This document shows positions 27,934 through 37,700 of a stretch of DNA of 64,000 nucleotides, one piece after another. The position numbers were made by a program, and so were the translations under genes. The notes beneath the pieces were generated by a model. It worked only from the letters and a program-made list of their open reading frames with translations, was not told the DNA's origin and did not search any database. This DNA comes from an uncultured Alphaproteobacteria bacterium (GTDB taxonomy: Bacteria; Pseudomonadota; Alphaproteobacteria; HIMB59; GCA-002718135), in contig CACHSZ010000004.1 in assembly GCA_902582755.1 (NCBI GenBank), positions 1 through 64,000 of the forward strand, read 5' to 3'. The stretch's first letter is position 1. Each line of letters opens with the position of its first letter.

Positions 27934-28548
27934 ATGAAATTTGATAATTTTTTAAAATTATTGTGTATTACATTGTTATTTTTATATGCATGTACTTCAA
28001 ATCAGTTAACAAATACTGCTGATAGTTGCATAATTTTTGATGAAAAGAAAAGTTGGTATAAAGCAACTAAAAATTCTTATGATAAATGGAATACCCCAAT
28101 TGCATTCCAATTAGCAGTTATAAAACAAGAATCATCTTTTACTCAATTTGCAAAACCAAAAAGAAAAAAATTTTTAGGTTTAATACCAACTTCTAGACCA
28201 TCAACTGCTTTTGGTTATGCACAAATAACAAATCCAACATGGGATTGGTATAAGAATAAAACTGGAAATCAAAATGCATCAAGGGCGAATTTTAAAGATG
28301 TAACTGATTTTATTGGATGGTACACAACGCAGTCCGAAAATATGATTGGAATTTCAAAAAATGATTACTATAATCAATATTTAGCATATCATGAAGGTCA
28401 AAACGGATGGTCGAAAGAGACTTTTAAAAGAAAAGATTGGTTGATTGATGTTGCTAAAAATGTAGAAAGAAATACTAAGATGTTTAATAAACAATTAAAA
28501 CAATGTGAAGAAAAACTAAATAAAAAAGGTTTCTTCGGAATACTATAA
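27934..28548 (+). CDS. Transglycosylase SLT-domain lipoprotein
   Basis: A 204-residue protein with a lipoprotein signal whose lipobox LYAC places the lipidated Cys at residue 20 from the ATG at 27934; an upstream ATG at 27916 would add six residues. The catalytic domain contains the SLT catalytic Glu in AVIKQESSFTQFA and the structural GYAQITNPTWDWY. Such enzymes cleave peptidoglycan glycan strands at the outer or inner membrane surface. It abuts the M20 gene, sharing one base between TAA and ATG. Confidence 0.85.
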   Translation: MKFDNFLKLLCITLLFLYACTSNQLTNTADSCIIFDEKKSWYKATKNSYDKWNTPIAFQLAVIKQESSFTQFAKPKRKKFLGLIPTSRPSTAFGYAQITNPTWDWYKNKTGNQNASRANFKDVTDFIGWYTTQSENMIGISKNDYYNQYLAYHEGQNGWSKETFKRKDWLIDVAKNVERNTKMFNKQLKQCEEKLNKKGFFGIL

Positions 28549-29726
28549 TGCCAATTTTAAACAGCATAAATCAAATGCAAGATGAGATGACAGAATGGCG
28601 TCAGGATTTACATAAAATTCCTGAGATAGGCCTTCAAGAATTTGAAACATCAAAATATATCAAAAATAAGTTAAGTGAATTTAATATTAAATTTAAAGAT
28701 GGTTACGCTAATACAGGTGTTGTTGCTTGGGTAGATGGTAATGAGGTTACTAATGATAAGACAATTGGTTTAAGAGCAGATTTTGACGCTCTTCCTATGC
28801 CAGAACAAAATGAATTTAATCATAAATCTCAAAATAAAGGTATGATGCATGGTTGTGGCCATGATGGTCATACCACAATGTTACTTGGGGCAGCGAAATA
28901 TCTAAGTGAAAATAATAATTTTAATGGAAGAGTATATTTCATTTTTCAACCAGGAGAAGAAGGTTTTGCTGGAGGAGAAAAAATGATTCAAGATGGTATG
29001 TTTGATGATTTTAAAATTGATGAAGTTTATGCACTTCATAATTGGCCTGAGTTACCTTTAGGTACGTTTGGTGTAAATAGTGGACCGATGATGGCAGCAG
29101 TTGATGAATTTGATATTACTGTAAAAGGAAAGGGTGGTCATGCTGCATCACCTCATCTAGCAATTGATCCTGTAGTAATTTCTGCACAAGTTATTTCTGC
29201 TGTTCAAACAATTATAAGTAGATCCACAGATCCTGTTGATAAAGCTCTTATAAGTATTACAAAAATTAATGCTGGTACAGCTTATAATGTAATCGACGAT
29301 CAAGTTAAAATGGGCGGGACCATTAGAACTTTTCGAAGAGAAACTAGAGCATATATAGAAAAAAGATTAAAAGAATTATGTAAGGGTATCGCGGATGCAC
29401 ATGGTGCAGAGATTAAAATTGATTTTGATTTAGTAAATAAATATCCACCTACAATCAATTCTAAAGAAGAAACAAAATTCGCAGCAAATGTAGCTAAAGA
29501 TTTAGTTGGTGATGATAAAGTTATTACTGATATTGATCCTTCAATGGGAGGAGAAGATTTTTCATATTTGTTAGAAAAAAAACCTGGTTCCTATCTTTAT
29601 CTTGGTCAAGGAGATGAAGAACATAGTGCTCATCTTCACACAACTAGATATGATTTTAATGACAATTTATTGCCTATTGGTGTAAATTTTTGGGTAGACT
29701 TAGTTCAAAAATATTTTTCAAGATAA
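28548..29726 (+). CDS. M20 family amidohydrolase (hippurate/N-acyl amino acid type)
   Basis: A 392-residue binuclear metallohydrolase of the M20D group. The metal site CGHDGHT, the general-base GEEG region in FIFQPGEEGFAGGE, the ALHNWPELPLG motif and the GEDFSYLLE metal ligand near the C terminus are all present. Members remove N-acyl groups from amino acids or hydrolyse hippurate, IAA conjugates and similar amides. No signal peptide is visible. The specific substrate is not determined. Confidence 0.92.
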   Translation: MPILNSINQMQDEMTEWRQDLHKIPEIGLQEFETSKYIKNKLSEFNIKFKDGYANTGVVAWVDGNEVTNDKTIGLRADFDALPMPEQNEFNHKSQNKGMMHGCGHDGHTTMLLGAAKYLSENNNFNGRVYFIFQPGEEGFAGGEKMIQDGMFDDFKIDEVYALHNWPELPLGTFGVNSGPMMAAVDEFDITVKGKGGHAASPHLAIDPVVISAQVISAVQTIISRSTDPVDKALISITKINAGTAYNVIDDQVKMGGTIRTFRRETRAYIEKRLKELCKGIADAHGAEIKIDFDLVNKYPPTINSKEETKFAANVAKDLVGDDKVITDIDPSMGGEDFSYLLEKKPGSYLYLGQGDEEHSAHLHTTRYDFNDNLLPIGVNFWVDLVQKYFSR

Positions 29727-29735
29727 TTTTATTTA

Positions 29736-30497
29736 ATGTTGAATTTTAGTGCGATTTATTCAATTATCGCATTTAGGATAAAAGAATTTCTTCAAGAGTA
29801 TCATTATTCTTTATTAGCCCCTCTAACTACAAATCTTTTATTTATATTAGTATTTCTTACAGTAGAAAATTATTATTCACTCTCAATGGACTCTGGTTCT
29901 TTTGTTGAATTCATTGCTCCAGGATTAATTATTATGATTGTGGCACAAGAAAGTTATGACAATTCGTCTGCCACTTTAATTCATATGAAGCAAATTGGAT
30001 CTTTAGATGATTGGCTAATGGCACCTGTATACAGGGTTGAAATACTTATATCTTTAATATTAACATCTTTAATTATTGGGATCATTTTAGCTCTATTTAA
30101 TTTTCTTATTTTTACTTTTTTAATAGATATTGAAATATATAATTTTTTTTATTTTTTTTATTATTTGTTTTTAGTTATAATATTTTTTTCCTGTTTAGGG
30201 TGTTTTGTAGGGCTAATTTTTAATTCATGGGATTCACAAAGTTCATTTTCAAGTTTTTTTGTTGCTCCAATTAATTTTTTATCAGGAACATTTTTTTCAA
30301 TTAATTATTTGCCTGAAAATTTAAAATCCATTCTTTTATATAACCCATATTATTATGTTGTAAATTTTTTTAGAAGTTCTTTTAAGGAAGAATTTAATTT
30401 TAATATTTATGAAAATTTATTTGTATTAATTTTTATTTTTACTTCTTTAAGTATAACTTGTTTTATTTTTTTTAAAGGTTTTAAAGTTATTAAATAA
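29736..30497 (+). CDS. ABC-2 type transporter permease
   Basis: A 253-residue membrane protein with six helices of the ABC-2/NodJ-YadH type. The LSGTFFSINYLPENLKSILL segment before the last helices is the characteristic ABC-2 signature, followed by NPYYYVVNFFRSSF. Such permeases export polysaccharides or lipids with a separate ATPase. No ATPase gene adjoins it, so the partner must lie elsewhere. Its end overlaps the convergent DUF4345-like gene by eight bases. Confidence 0.87.
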   Translation: MLNFSAIYSIIAFRIKEFLQEYHYSLLAPLTTNLLFILVFLTVENYYSLSMDSGSFVEFIAPGLIIMIVAQESYDNSSATLIHMKQIGSLDDWLMAPVYRVEILISLILTSLIIGIILALFNFLIFTFLIDIEIYNFFYFFYYLFLVIIFFSCLGCFVGLIFNSWDSQSSFSSFFVAPINFLSGTFFSINYLPENLKSILLYNPYYYVVNFFRSSFKEEFNFNIYENLFVLIFIFTSLSITCFIFFKGFKVIK

Positions 30498-30873
30498 ATA
30501 TTTTTTTAAATTTTAAAGAAATAAAGATTAAATAAATTGTAACAAATATTGCCGCATAAATTGTAATATCAATAATTATTAAATTATTTGCAGAAAATTC
30601 ATTTTGTATTCTTGAATATATTAAAGCTGAAGTCTGTATTAATGATGTAATAATAATAACATTGAGTATTCTAATTGAGCCTTTTGTATTTAAGTAGATC
30701 AATAAAAGACCAATAAATAAAAGACCTGTTATAGCTCCACCAAGATTTCTTAGCCATGCAATATTAGTACTTTCAGCAACAGTTAAATTGACAAAACTAT
30801 ATGGAAAAAATAAAAAATATATTCCGTAAATTAAAGAAAAAATTGATAAAAATAATATGCTTAATCTGATCAT
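30490..30873 (-). CDS. Small four-helix membrane protein (DUF4345-like)
   Basis: A 127-residue protein with four hydrophobic helices. The first helix with the YFLFFPYSFVNLTV segment, followed by RNLGGAITGLLFIGLL, resembles the DUF4345/DoxX-like fold. Nothing in its surroundings assigns a role. The match is by general pattern only. Confidence 0.6.
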   Translation of the reverse strand: MIRLSILFLSIFSLIYGIYFLFFPYSFVNLTVAESTNIAWLRNLGGAITGLLFIGLLLIYLNTKGSIRILNVIIITSLIQTSALIYSRIQNEFSANNLIIIDITIYAAIFVTIYLIFISLKFKKIFI

Positions 30874-30941
30874 CTACTAAAAACTATTTATTAAGATATA
30901 ATTAGTATTGCAAATTAATTTTTACTAAATATAAAAAATAT

Positions 30942-31175
30942 ATGATCCGATTGTTAATAGTTTTAATTGTTATAGTAATTATACTATTTATCTTGAGATC
31001 AAGAGCCAAATCACAATATAACAATTATGGTAATTTTTATAGAAATTTAATTCTGATTGTCATAATTGGAGGTATAATCTTCTTCCTTGCAACAACTGGA
31101 AAATTCTTAATACCACAATTATTAAACCTTATTAAAGTTGGTTTACCATTCTTAACAAAATTAATAGGAATATAA
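30942..31175 (+). CDS. Small membrane protein, unknown
   Basis: A 77-residue protein with an N-terminal helix (LLIVLIVIVIILFILRSRA), a polar linker and one or two further hydrophobic segments. The layout recalls the membrane anchor of alphaproteobacterial TIM14/DnaJ-like proteins, but no J domain follows. Its stop overlaps the start of the dioxygenase gene by one base, so the two are probably translated together. Confidence 0.55.
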   Translation: MIRLLIVLIVIVIILFILRSRAKSQYNNYGNFYRNLILIVIIGGIIFFLATTGKFLIPQLLNLIKVGLPFLTKLIGI

Positions 31176-32038
31176 TGAAATATTTTTCAATCAATGATCT
31201 ACCATTAAACGACGAAATGATTAAATTTTGGAATAATAATGGATATTTGGTTATTGAAAATTTTAACACAGATAAAGAGTGTGATGAATTAATGGAAAGA
31301 TCATCATATCTTATCGAACATAACAATTTTAATAATCAAAAATCTATTTTTGATACAGTCAATCAAGCTCATAATGATGATAGTTATTTTTTAGAATCAG
31401 GAGATAAAATTCGTTTCTTCTTTGAAGAAAAAGCTAATTTAAATGATGATAACATAGAAGAAAATAAACATTTTATTGTAAACAAAATCGGTCATGCGTT
31501 GCATGACTTGGATCAAGTTTTTTATAACTTTTCTCATAAACAAAGACTTCAAGATATAGCTTTATCACTTGGTTTCTCAAAACCAAAATTACTTCAGTCT
31601 ATGTATATTTTTAAGCAACCTAAAATAGGTGGTGAAGTAGTTTGTCATCAAGATTCTACTTTTTTATATACCGAGCCAGAAAGTACTATCGGTTTTTGGT
31701 TTGCATTAGAAGACGCAAATAAAACAAACGGATGTTTACAGGTTGCAAGTGGAGGTCATAAAGGTCCATTAAGAAAACTTTTTAAAAAAGTAGACGGTAA
31801 AATGCAAATGATAGATCTAAATCATGAACCATTTCCTGAAACTGATACTTTTGTAGAAGTAAAAAAAGGTTCACTTGTTTTATTACATGGTAGACTCCCT
31901 CATTACTCATGTGAGAACACAAGTTTAAAATCAAGACATGCTTACACAATTCATGTAATTGATAACAACAACGAATATCCTGAATGGAATTGGTTACAAA
32001 GATCTTCAATACCTCTTAAAAGTTTTATTAATGACTAA
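31175..32038 (+). CDS. Phytanoyl-CoA dioxygenase family protein (PHYHD1-like)
   Basis: A 287-residue Fe(II)/2-oxoglutarate-dependent dioxygenase. The iron ligands are in CHQDSTFLYTEP (His-x-Asp) and in GRLPHYSCEN (distal His), and the 2-oxoglutarate-binding Arg is in SLKSRHAYTIHV. The segments after HxD, including FWFALEDANKTNGCL, and the C-terminal WNWLQRS closely resemble the human orphan PHYHD1 from memory. The gene overlaps a nucleoside hydrolase by eight bases, so a modified-nucleoside substrate is a reasonable hypothesis. Oxygenation of other small molecules cannot be excluded. Confidence 0.88.
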   Translation: MKYFSINDLPLNDEMIKFWNNNGYLVIENFNTDKECDELMERSSYLIEHNNFNNQKSIFDTVNQAHNDDSYFLESGDKIRFFFEEKANLNDDNIEENKHFIVNKIGHALHDLDQVFYNFSHKQRLQDIALSLGFSKPKLLQSMYIFKQPKIGGEVVCHQDSTFLYTEPESTIGFWFALEDANKTNGCLQVASGGHKGPLRKLFKKVDGKMQMIDLNHEPFPETDTFVEVKKGSLVLLHGRLPHYSCENTSLKSRHAYTIHVIDNNNEYPEWNWLQRSSIPLKSFIND

Positions 32039-32975
32039 AAAAATAATTTTAGATTGTGATCCAGGTCATGATGATGCTGTAGCAATAATGTTAGCTGCTT
32101 CTTCTAAGGAGATTGACATATTGGGTATCACCTGTGTTGGTGGAAATAGTGGTTTAAATAATACAGTAAATAACGCTCTTAAAGTTTGTACGTTAATTGA
32201 AAGAACGGATATTAAAGTTTACTCTGGTGCAAATAAGCCTATTCATTATGAATTATTTACAGCTGAATATGTTCACGGAAAAACCGGATTAGATAAAAAA
32301 GGTGATCCTATAATAATAGATACAAATTATAAACCTCAAGAAAAACATGCAGTTGATTTCATAGTAGAAACTTGTAAATCTTCAACAGAGCAAATTTATT
32401 TATGTCCAACAGGACCTCTTACAAATATTGCCTTAAGTTTAAAAAAAGATCCGTCTATTAAAGAAAATATAAAAGAAATAGTTTTTATGGGTGGGGCTGC
32501 TATGTGCTTAGGAAATACTACACCATCAGCTGAATTTAATATTTATGTGGATCCACATGCGGCTAATATTGTTTTACAATCAGGCATTCCTCTAACAATG
32601 ATGGGTTTAGATGTTACTCATCAGGTAAATGTAAATTCAAAAATTATTAAATCAATGAATGATAATAAAAATAAAAGTTCTAAGTTTTTTGGAGAACTAA
32701 TGGAATTTTATACAATATTTCATAAAGAATTATACGAAACTGAGGAAACTCCTTTGCATGACCCATGTGTTATTGCATATTTGTTAGATCCATCTATTTT
32801 TAGTGGAAAAGAAGTTAATGTCACAGTTGAAGAAAATTCTGAATTAACAAGAGGGGAGACTGTTGTTGATTGGCTAGGTGTTACTAAAAGACCAGTAAAT
32901 TGTTTTGTGATGAATGAAGCTAATGATGAAAAATTTTTTCAATTACTTAAAGCTAAATTATCGTTATTACCTTAA
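32031..32975 (+). CDS. Nucleoside hydrolase
   Basis: A 314-residue inosine-uridine-type nucleoside hydrolase. The calcium-binding DCDPGHDDAVAIMLAA motif lies at the N terminus, followed by GVTCVGGNSG-like and FMGGAAMCLGN blocks, and TPLHDPCVIAYL near the end with the conserved His-Asp pair. It releases the base from nucleosides, giving ribose and free purines or pyrimidines. The ATG at 32031 (MTKKIILDC) fits the family; an upstream ATG at 31959 would extend into the dioxygenase. It converges on psuG with a four-base overlap. Confidence 0.93.
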   Translation: MTKKIILDCDPGHDDAVAIMLAASSKEIDILGITCVGGNSGLNNTVNNALKVCTLIERTDIKVYSGANKPIHYELFTAEYVHGKTGLDKKGDPIIIDTNYKPQEKHAVDFIVETCKSSTEQIYLCPTGPLTNIALSLKKDPSIKENIKEIVFMGGAAMCLGNTTPSAEFNIYVDPHAANIVLQSGIPLTMMGLDVTHQVNVNSKIIKSMNDNKNKSSKFFGELMEFYTIFHKELYETEETPLHDPCVIAYLLDPSIFSGKEVNVTVEENSELTRGETVVDWLGVTKRPVNCFVMNEANDEKFFQLLKAKLSLLP

Positions 32976-33880
32976 CTATAAAAACTCTTTGCAATCTTTC
33001 CTGCTAAATTCGCATTATTAATTATTAAAGATTTATTAGCATTTAGAGTTTCATTTTTTGATTGTTCATTAATTTCTTTTATGAGAAACGGGGTTAATTC
33101 TTTTCCACTAATATTATTTCTATTAGCTTTTATTGTTGCATTATTTATCCATTTTTTTACGTCATTTTTATTAAGTGCTTTTTCTAATGGGACTTTATTA
33201 AATATGAGAATTGATTTTTTATTTCCCATATTTTCATTGAGTTTTAAAAAAGAAGAAATTTCATGAATTTCATCAAATTTATTATCGACTTTATTTTCTG
33301 TTTCTTCATACCAAAAACCAGGCATATAATTTGTTTGAAAACCAATTCTTGTAATTCCTAAAGTTTCAAGAAGTTCATTTGTTTTACTTAGATCTAAAAT
33401 AGATTTAGCACCACTACAGATTACAAAATTTGAATTCTCAGATAGTGCATATAGATCTGAAGATACATCATTTGTATTTTCAGCATTTAGATGCACACCA
33501 CCAATTCCTCCTGTTGCAAAAAATCTTATTTGAAATTTAGAAGCTATAGAAATTGTACTTGCTACTGTTGTAGCAGCATTTTCTTTATTAAATATTGATA
33601 AATTTATATTGTGGTTTGAAACTTTTTGTACATTTTTCTCTTTTGCTAATATTTCAATATCTTCTTCCGATAATCCGATTTTAACCTTACCTCTAATTAT
33701 TCCTATTGTTGCAGCAATTGCACCGTTATCTTCAACAGCCTTTATAGACTCATTTGCGACTTTAATATTTTCTGGGTAGGGCAATCCATGACTAATCAAT
33801 GTACTTTCTAAAGCTACTATTGGTTTTTTTCTATTTATTGCTTCTTGAACTTTTTTACTTAAATCAAATATTTCATGCAT
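32972..33880 (-). CDS. psuG: Pseudouridine-5'-phosphate glycosidase
   Basis: A 302-residue enzyme that reversibly cleaves the C-glycosidic bond of pseudouridine 5'-phosphate to uracil and ribose 5-phosphate. The family motifs VALESTLISHGLPYPEN near the N terminus, GVHLNAE with the metal-site residues, and NNAxLAGKIA near the end are present. It lies directly downstream of the pseudouridine kinase on the same strand, giving the usual psuK-psuG pair in the order required for degradation. Confidence 0.95.
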   Translation of the reverse strand: MHEIFDLSKKVQEAINRKKPIVALESTLISHGLPYPENIKVANESIKAVEDNGAIAATIGIIRGKVKIGLSEEDIEILAKEKNVQKVSNHNINLSIFNKENAATTVASTISIASKFQIRFFATGGIGGVHLNAENTNDVSSDLYALSENSNFVICSGAKSILDLSKTNELLETLGITRIGFQTNYMPGFWYEETENKVDNKFDEIHEISSFLKLNENMGNKKSILIFNKVPLEKALNKNDVKKWINNATIKANRNNISGKELTPFLIKEINEQSKNETLNANKSLIINNANLAGKIAKSFYS

Positions 33881-33881
33881 A

Positions 33882-34769
33882 CTATTGTATACTCACTCTC
33901 TTAGAAAGATTTTTAATTTTTAAAAAATCACTCTTAGTTTTTAGACTTTTACCACTAGCATAATAAGACCCGCATGCTACAGAAGTTTTCAAAATATAAT
34001 TTATTTTTTCATTTATACTGAACAAATACAGCATCATAGCTGCTAGCGCGTCTCCAGCTCCATTTTCGTTTACTACTTTGATTGATGGGGGTTTTATTTT
34101 TTTTATAAATTCATTACTTCCAAAGATTACATTATTTTTTGAATTAGTAGTAATTATTTTTATTTTTTTATTTTGTTTTAATATTTTTTTTACACCTAAT
34201 ATTATATTTGAAGAATTTGTAAGTTTAAGTAACTCTGATTTATTTAAGAATATAAAATCAACTTTATTTATAATCCTTTTAATTTTAATAACTTTATGCA
34301 CTGATGTTGCGCACACTATAATTTTATTTTTTTTTGATAGTTTATTTATTGATTTTTCCAAATAGGTTTTAGAAAAATTTAGATCAAATATAATATTTTT
34401 ATTCTTGATGTTTGGTATTTTTAAAGATTTGTTATTTTCATATTCATCTGTGTTAGCTAATCCTAATAAAAATTTATTATTTTTATCTGATAAAGCTAAA
34501 TAGTATCTATCTGCATAATCTTTATTCACTTGATGAACATATATTTTTTTTGAGATTTTTTTTCTAATCTCTTCATTGATAGCTAAACTATAAAAGTTTA
34601 CATCAACAAAATTCGAGAGCAATTCTGCAATATTGTACGCCACTCCACCAATTCTGCTTTTTTGTGTAATTTGATTAGATCTAAAATTAATAATATTTTT
34701 TTTAAGATTTAATAAATAATCGTGATGAATTGCCCCAATACAAACAAAAATGTTTTTAGATTTTAGCAT
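33882..34769 (-). CDS. psuK: PfkB-family kinase, probable pseudouridine kinase
   Basis: A 295-residue ribokinase-like sugar kinase. The N-terminal IGAIHHDYLLNLK and the RIGGVAYNIAELL segment are substrate-site motifs, and the C-terminal VVNENGAGDALAAMMLY carries the catalytic Asp and anion-hole glycines. Adjacent psuG identifies pseudouridine as the likely substrate, yielding pseudouridine 5'-phosphate. The start codon lies one base from the start of the divergent fusion gene, so promoters must overlap coding DNA. Confidence 0.87.
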   Translation of the reverse strand: MLKSKNIFVCIGAIHHDYLLNLKKNIINFRSNQITQKSRIGGVAYNIAELLSNFVDVNFYSLAINEEIRKKISKKIYVHQVNKDYADRYYLALSDKNNKFLLGLANTDEYENNKSLKIPNIKNKNIIFDLNFSKTYLEKSINKLSKKNKIIVCATSVHKVIKIKRIINKVDFIFLNKSELLKLTNSSNIILGVKKILKQNKKIKIITTNSKNNVIFGSNEFIKKIKPPSIKVVNENGAGDALAAMMLYLFSINEKINYILKTSVACGSYYASGKSLKTKSDFLKIKNLSKRVSIQ

Positions 34770-34770
34770 T

Positions 34771-37700
34771 ATGAATTATACACCTTTTATGTCAGTTTTT
34801 GATGTTGATCCACCTATTATTGATAATAAACATTTAATTAAATGGTTAAAGATTAATTTTTCTTTCTTAAGAAATAAATTACTCAAAATTAAACAACTTG
34901 ATAGTGAAAGGGATATAAATTTTATTATATTAATTAATAATAAAAAAAAATATGTATTAAAAATTTCAAACCCTTCAGAAAAAATAAATATATTAAAATA
35001 CCAAGATAGATTAATTAATTATTTACGAAGTGATCTTAGTCTTAAATCTTTTATACCAAAAATACACCATACAAAGATTGTAAAATATTTAGATAAAAAA
35101 AATAGAGAATGCTTTGTTAGGATCTTATCTTATATTGAAGGGCGAATGTATGGAGATACAAAAAGTAACAATAAAATTGAAAATTCTTTAGGTAAGTTAC
35201 TTGGAAAAGTATCAACTAAGTTGAAAACATTTAACGATATAGATGCCCATAGAAATTTTATTTGGGATCCATCAAATTTAAAATGGATTAAAAAAGATAT
35301 TAATATTTTTACTGGTTCAAAAAAATTAATTTTATTAAAATGTTTTTCAGAATATGAAAAATTTGTAAAAAATAATTTAAATAAATTAAGATATTCAATA
35401 ACTCATTCGGATCCAAATAATTATAATATTGTTATTAAAAAAAACAATGTTTGTGGTTTACTAGATTATGGAGATTCTATTTATTCTCCAACAATAAATG
35501 ATTTAGCTATATGCCTTTCATATGCATTAATGAATAATGATAATATTTATCTTACACTTAAAAATATAATAACAGAGTACAATAAACAGTTTTCTATTAA
35601 TGAGGATGAAATTAATTCATTAATATCATTATGTAAGTCAAGACTTATGATTACTGTTGTAATGGCAAAAAAACAAAGAATTAAATATCCATCAAATCAA
35701 TATTTAAGTATTAGTGAGAAAGATGCATGGTCTTTATTAGAAAAATTAGACAAAATTCCTATCAATTTTTTAATATATATTGTTCGCGAAATATGCGGCT
35801 TTGATATTATTCACCATCATAATGAAATTATCAATTATATAAATAAATTCAACTTTGGTGATATTTTTAAATTTAATTTACTTGATAAAAATAAATCTAT
35901 CTTAAAATTAAGTTCTGATTCACCTCTATTAAAAGGTAACCCAGATAATATTTCGCTTAAGAAAAGAGTTAATAAAATATTTAAAGAAGATAATTCTCGT
36001 ATAGGTATAGGTTTATACAATGAAAAAAGAAAAGTTTATAAGGGACCTAACTTTATTTCTGAATTAAATACGAATGAAAGACGTAATATTCATTTAGGAA
36101 TTGATATTTTTATTGATCAGGGAACAGATTTATTTGCTCCAATAGATGGTAAAATTATAATTTTAAAAAATAATAATTTTAAATATGACTATGGCCCCAC
36201 TTTAGTTTTAGAACATAGTTTTAAAAAATATAAATTTTATACTCTATATGGTCATTTATCTAAAATAATGTTTCAAAAACTAAAAATTGGAAAAAAAATT
36301 AAGAAAGGTGAATGGATTGGTAAAATTGGTAATTCTAATGAAAATGGAAAATGGTTACCACATTTACATTTTCAAATTATTTTAGATTTATTAGGGCATG
36401 ATAAGAATTTTCCAGGAGTAGGTGAAGAATTTTTATTCAATATTTGGAATAAAATTTCACCTGATCCAAATTTAATTCTACGAATTCCAAAATCTTTTTA
36501 TTCTAATAATATTAATTTTAAAGATACTTTAAAAAAAAGAAGAAAAAATATTTCTGATAATTTATCAATTTCTTACAAGAAACCTCTTCATATGCTTGAA
36601 GCTAAAGATCAGTATTTTTTTGATAGATATGGCAGGAGATACTTAGATTGTGTAAATAATATTTCCCATGTTGGGCATTCAAATTCCTATGTCCATGAAG
36701 CTATGACTAAGCAAAATTTAAAACTTAATACTAATACGAGATATCTATACGATACAATTAATGATTATAGTGAATTGCTTTTAAGTAAGTTTCCAAAGAA
36801 ATTAAATAAGATATTTTTCGTATGTACAGGATCTGAAGCTAATGATTTAGCTTATAGAATAGCTCAAACTTATACTAGTGCAAAAGATGTCTTTGTGATG
36901 GACAATGCTTATCATGGGCATACCAATGCTTTAATTGATCTAAGTCCATACAAATTTAATAGTAAGGGTGGTTTAGGTAAAAAAGATTATGTTCACGTAT
37001 TAGATATGCCTGATCCTTTAAGAGGTAAGTGGAGATATCAAAATTCAAATTGGATTCAAAAATATATAGATGAAGCTAAAACAGTAATTAGAAATAAAAT
37101 TAAAGAAACAAAAATTGCATGTTTTTTTACTGAAAGTATACTTGGTTGCGGTGGTCAAGTAATTCTTCCAAAAAATTATTTAAAAGAAATATTTTCAGAA
37201 ATTAGAAGAAACAATGCATTATGTATTGTTGATGAAGTACAAACTGGTTTTGGACGCGTTGGAAGAAATTTTTGGTCATTTGAAGAGCATGATGTCGTTC
37301 CTGATATAGTGACCTTGGGCAAACCTATGGGTAATGGTCACCCTATAGCTGCTGTTATAACTACAGAAAAAATATCTTCAACTTTTAATAATGGGATGGA
37401 ATATTTTAATTCATTCGGTGGTAATCCCGTTTCCTGCGCTATCGGTAAAGCAGTATTAGAGACTATTGATAATAATAAATTACAAAAAAATGCTTTGTTA
37501 GTTGGTAATTATTTTTTAAAAGAATTAAAAAAAATCCAACTTAAATATAAAAAATATATTAGTGAAGTTAGAGGTAGGGGGCTTTTTTTAGGAATAGATA
37601 TTATTCAAAATAGTAATGTGTCTAAACCAAATAAAAAATTAGCTAAATTGCTTATTAATTATATGAGAAATCAAGGTATTTTATTGAGCACTGATGGCCC

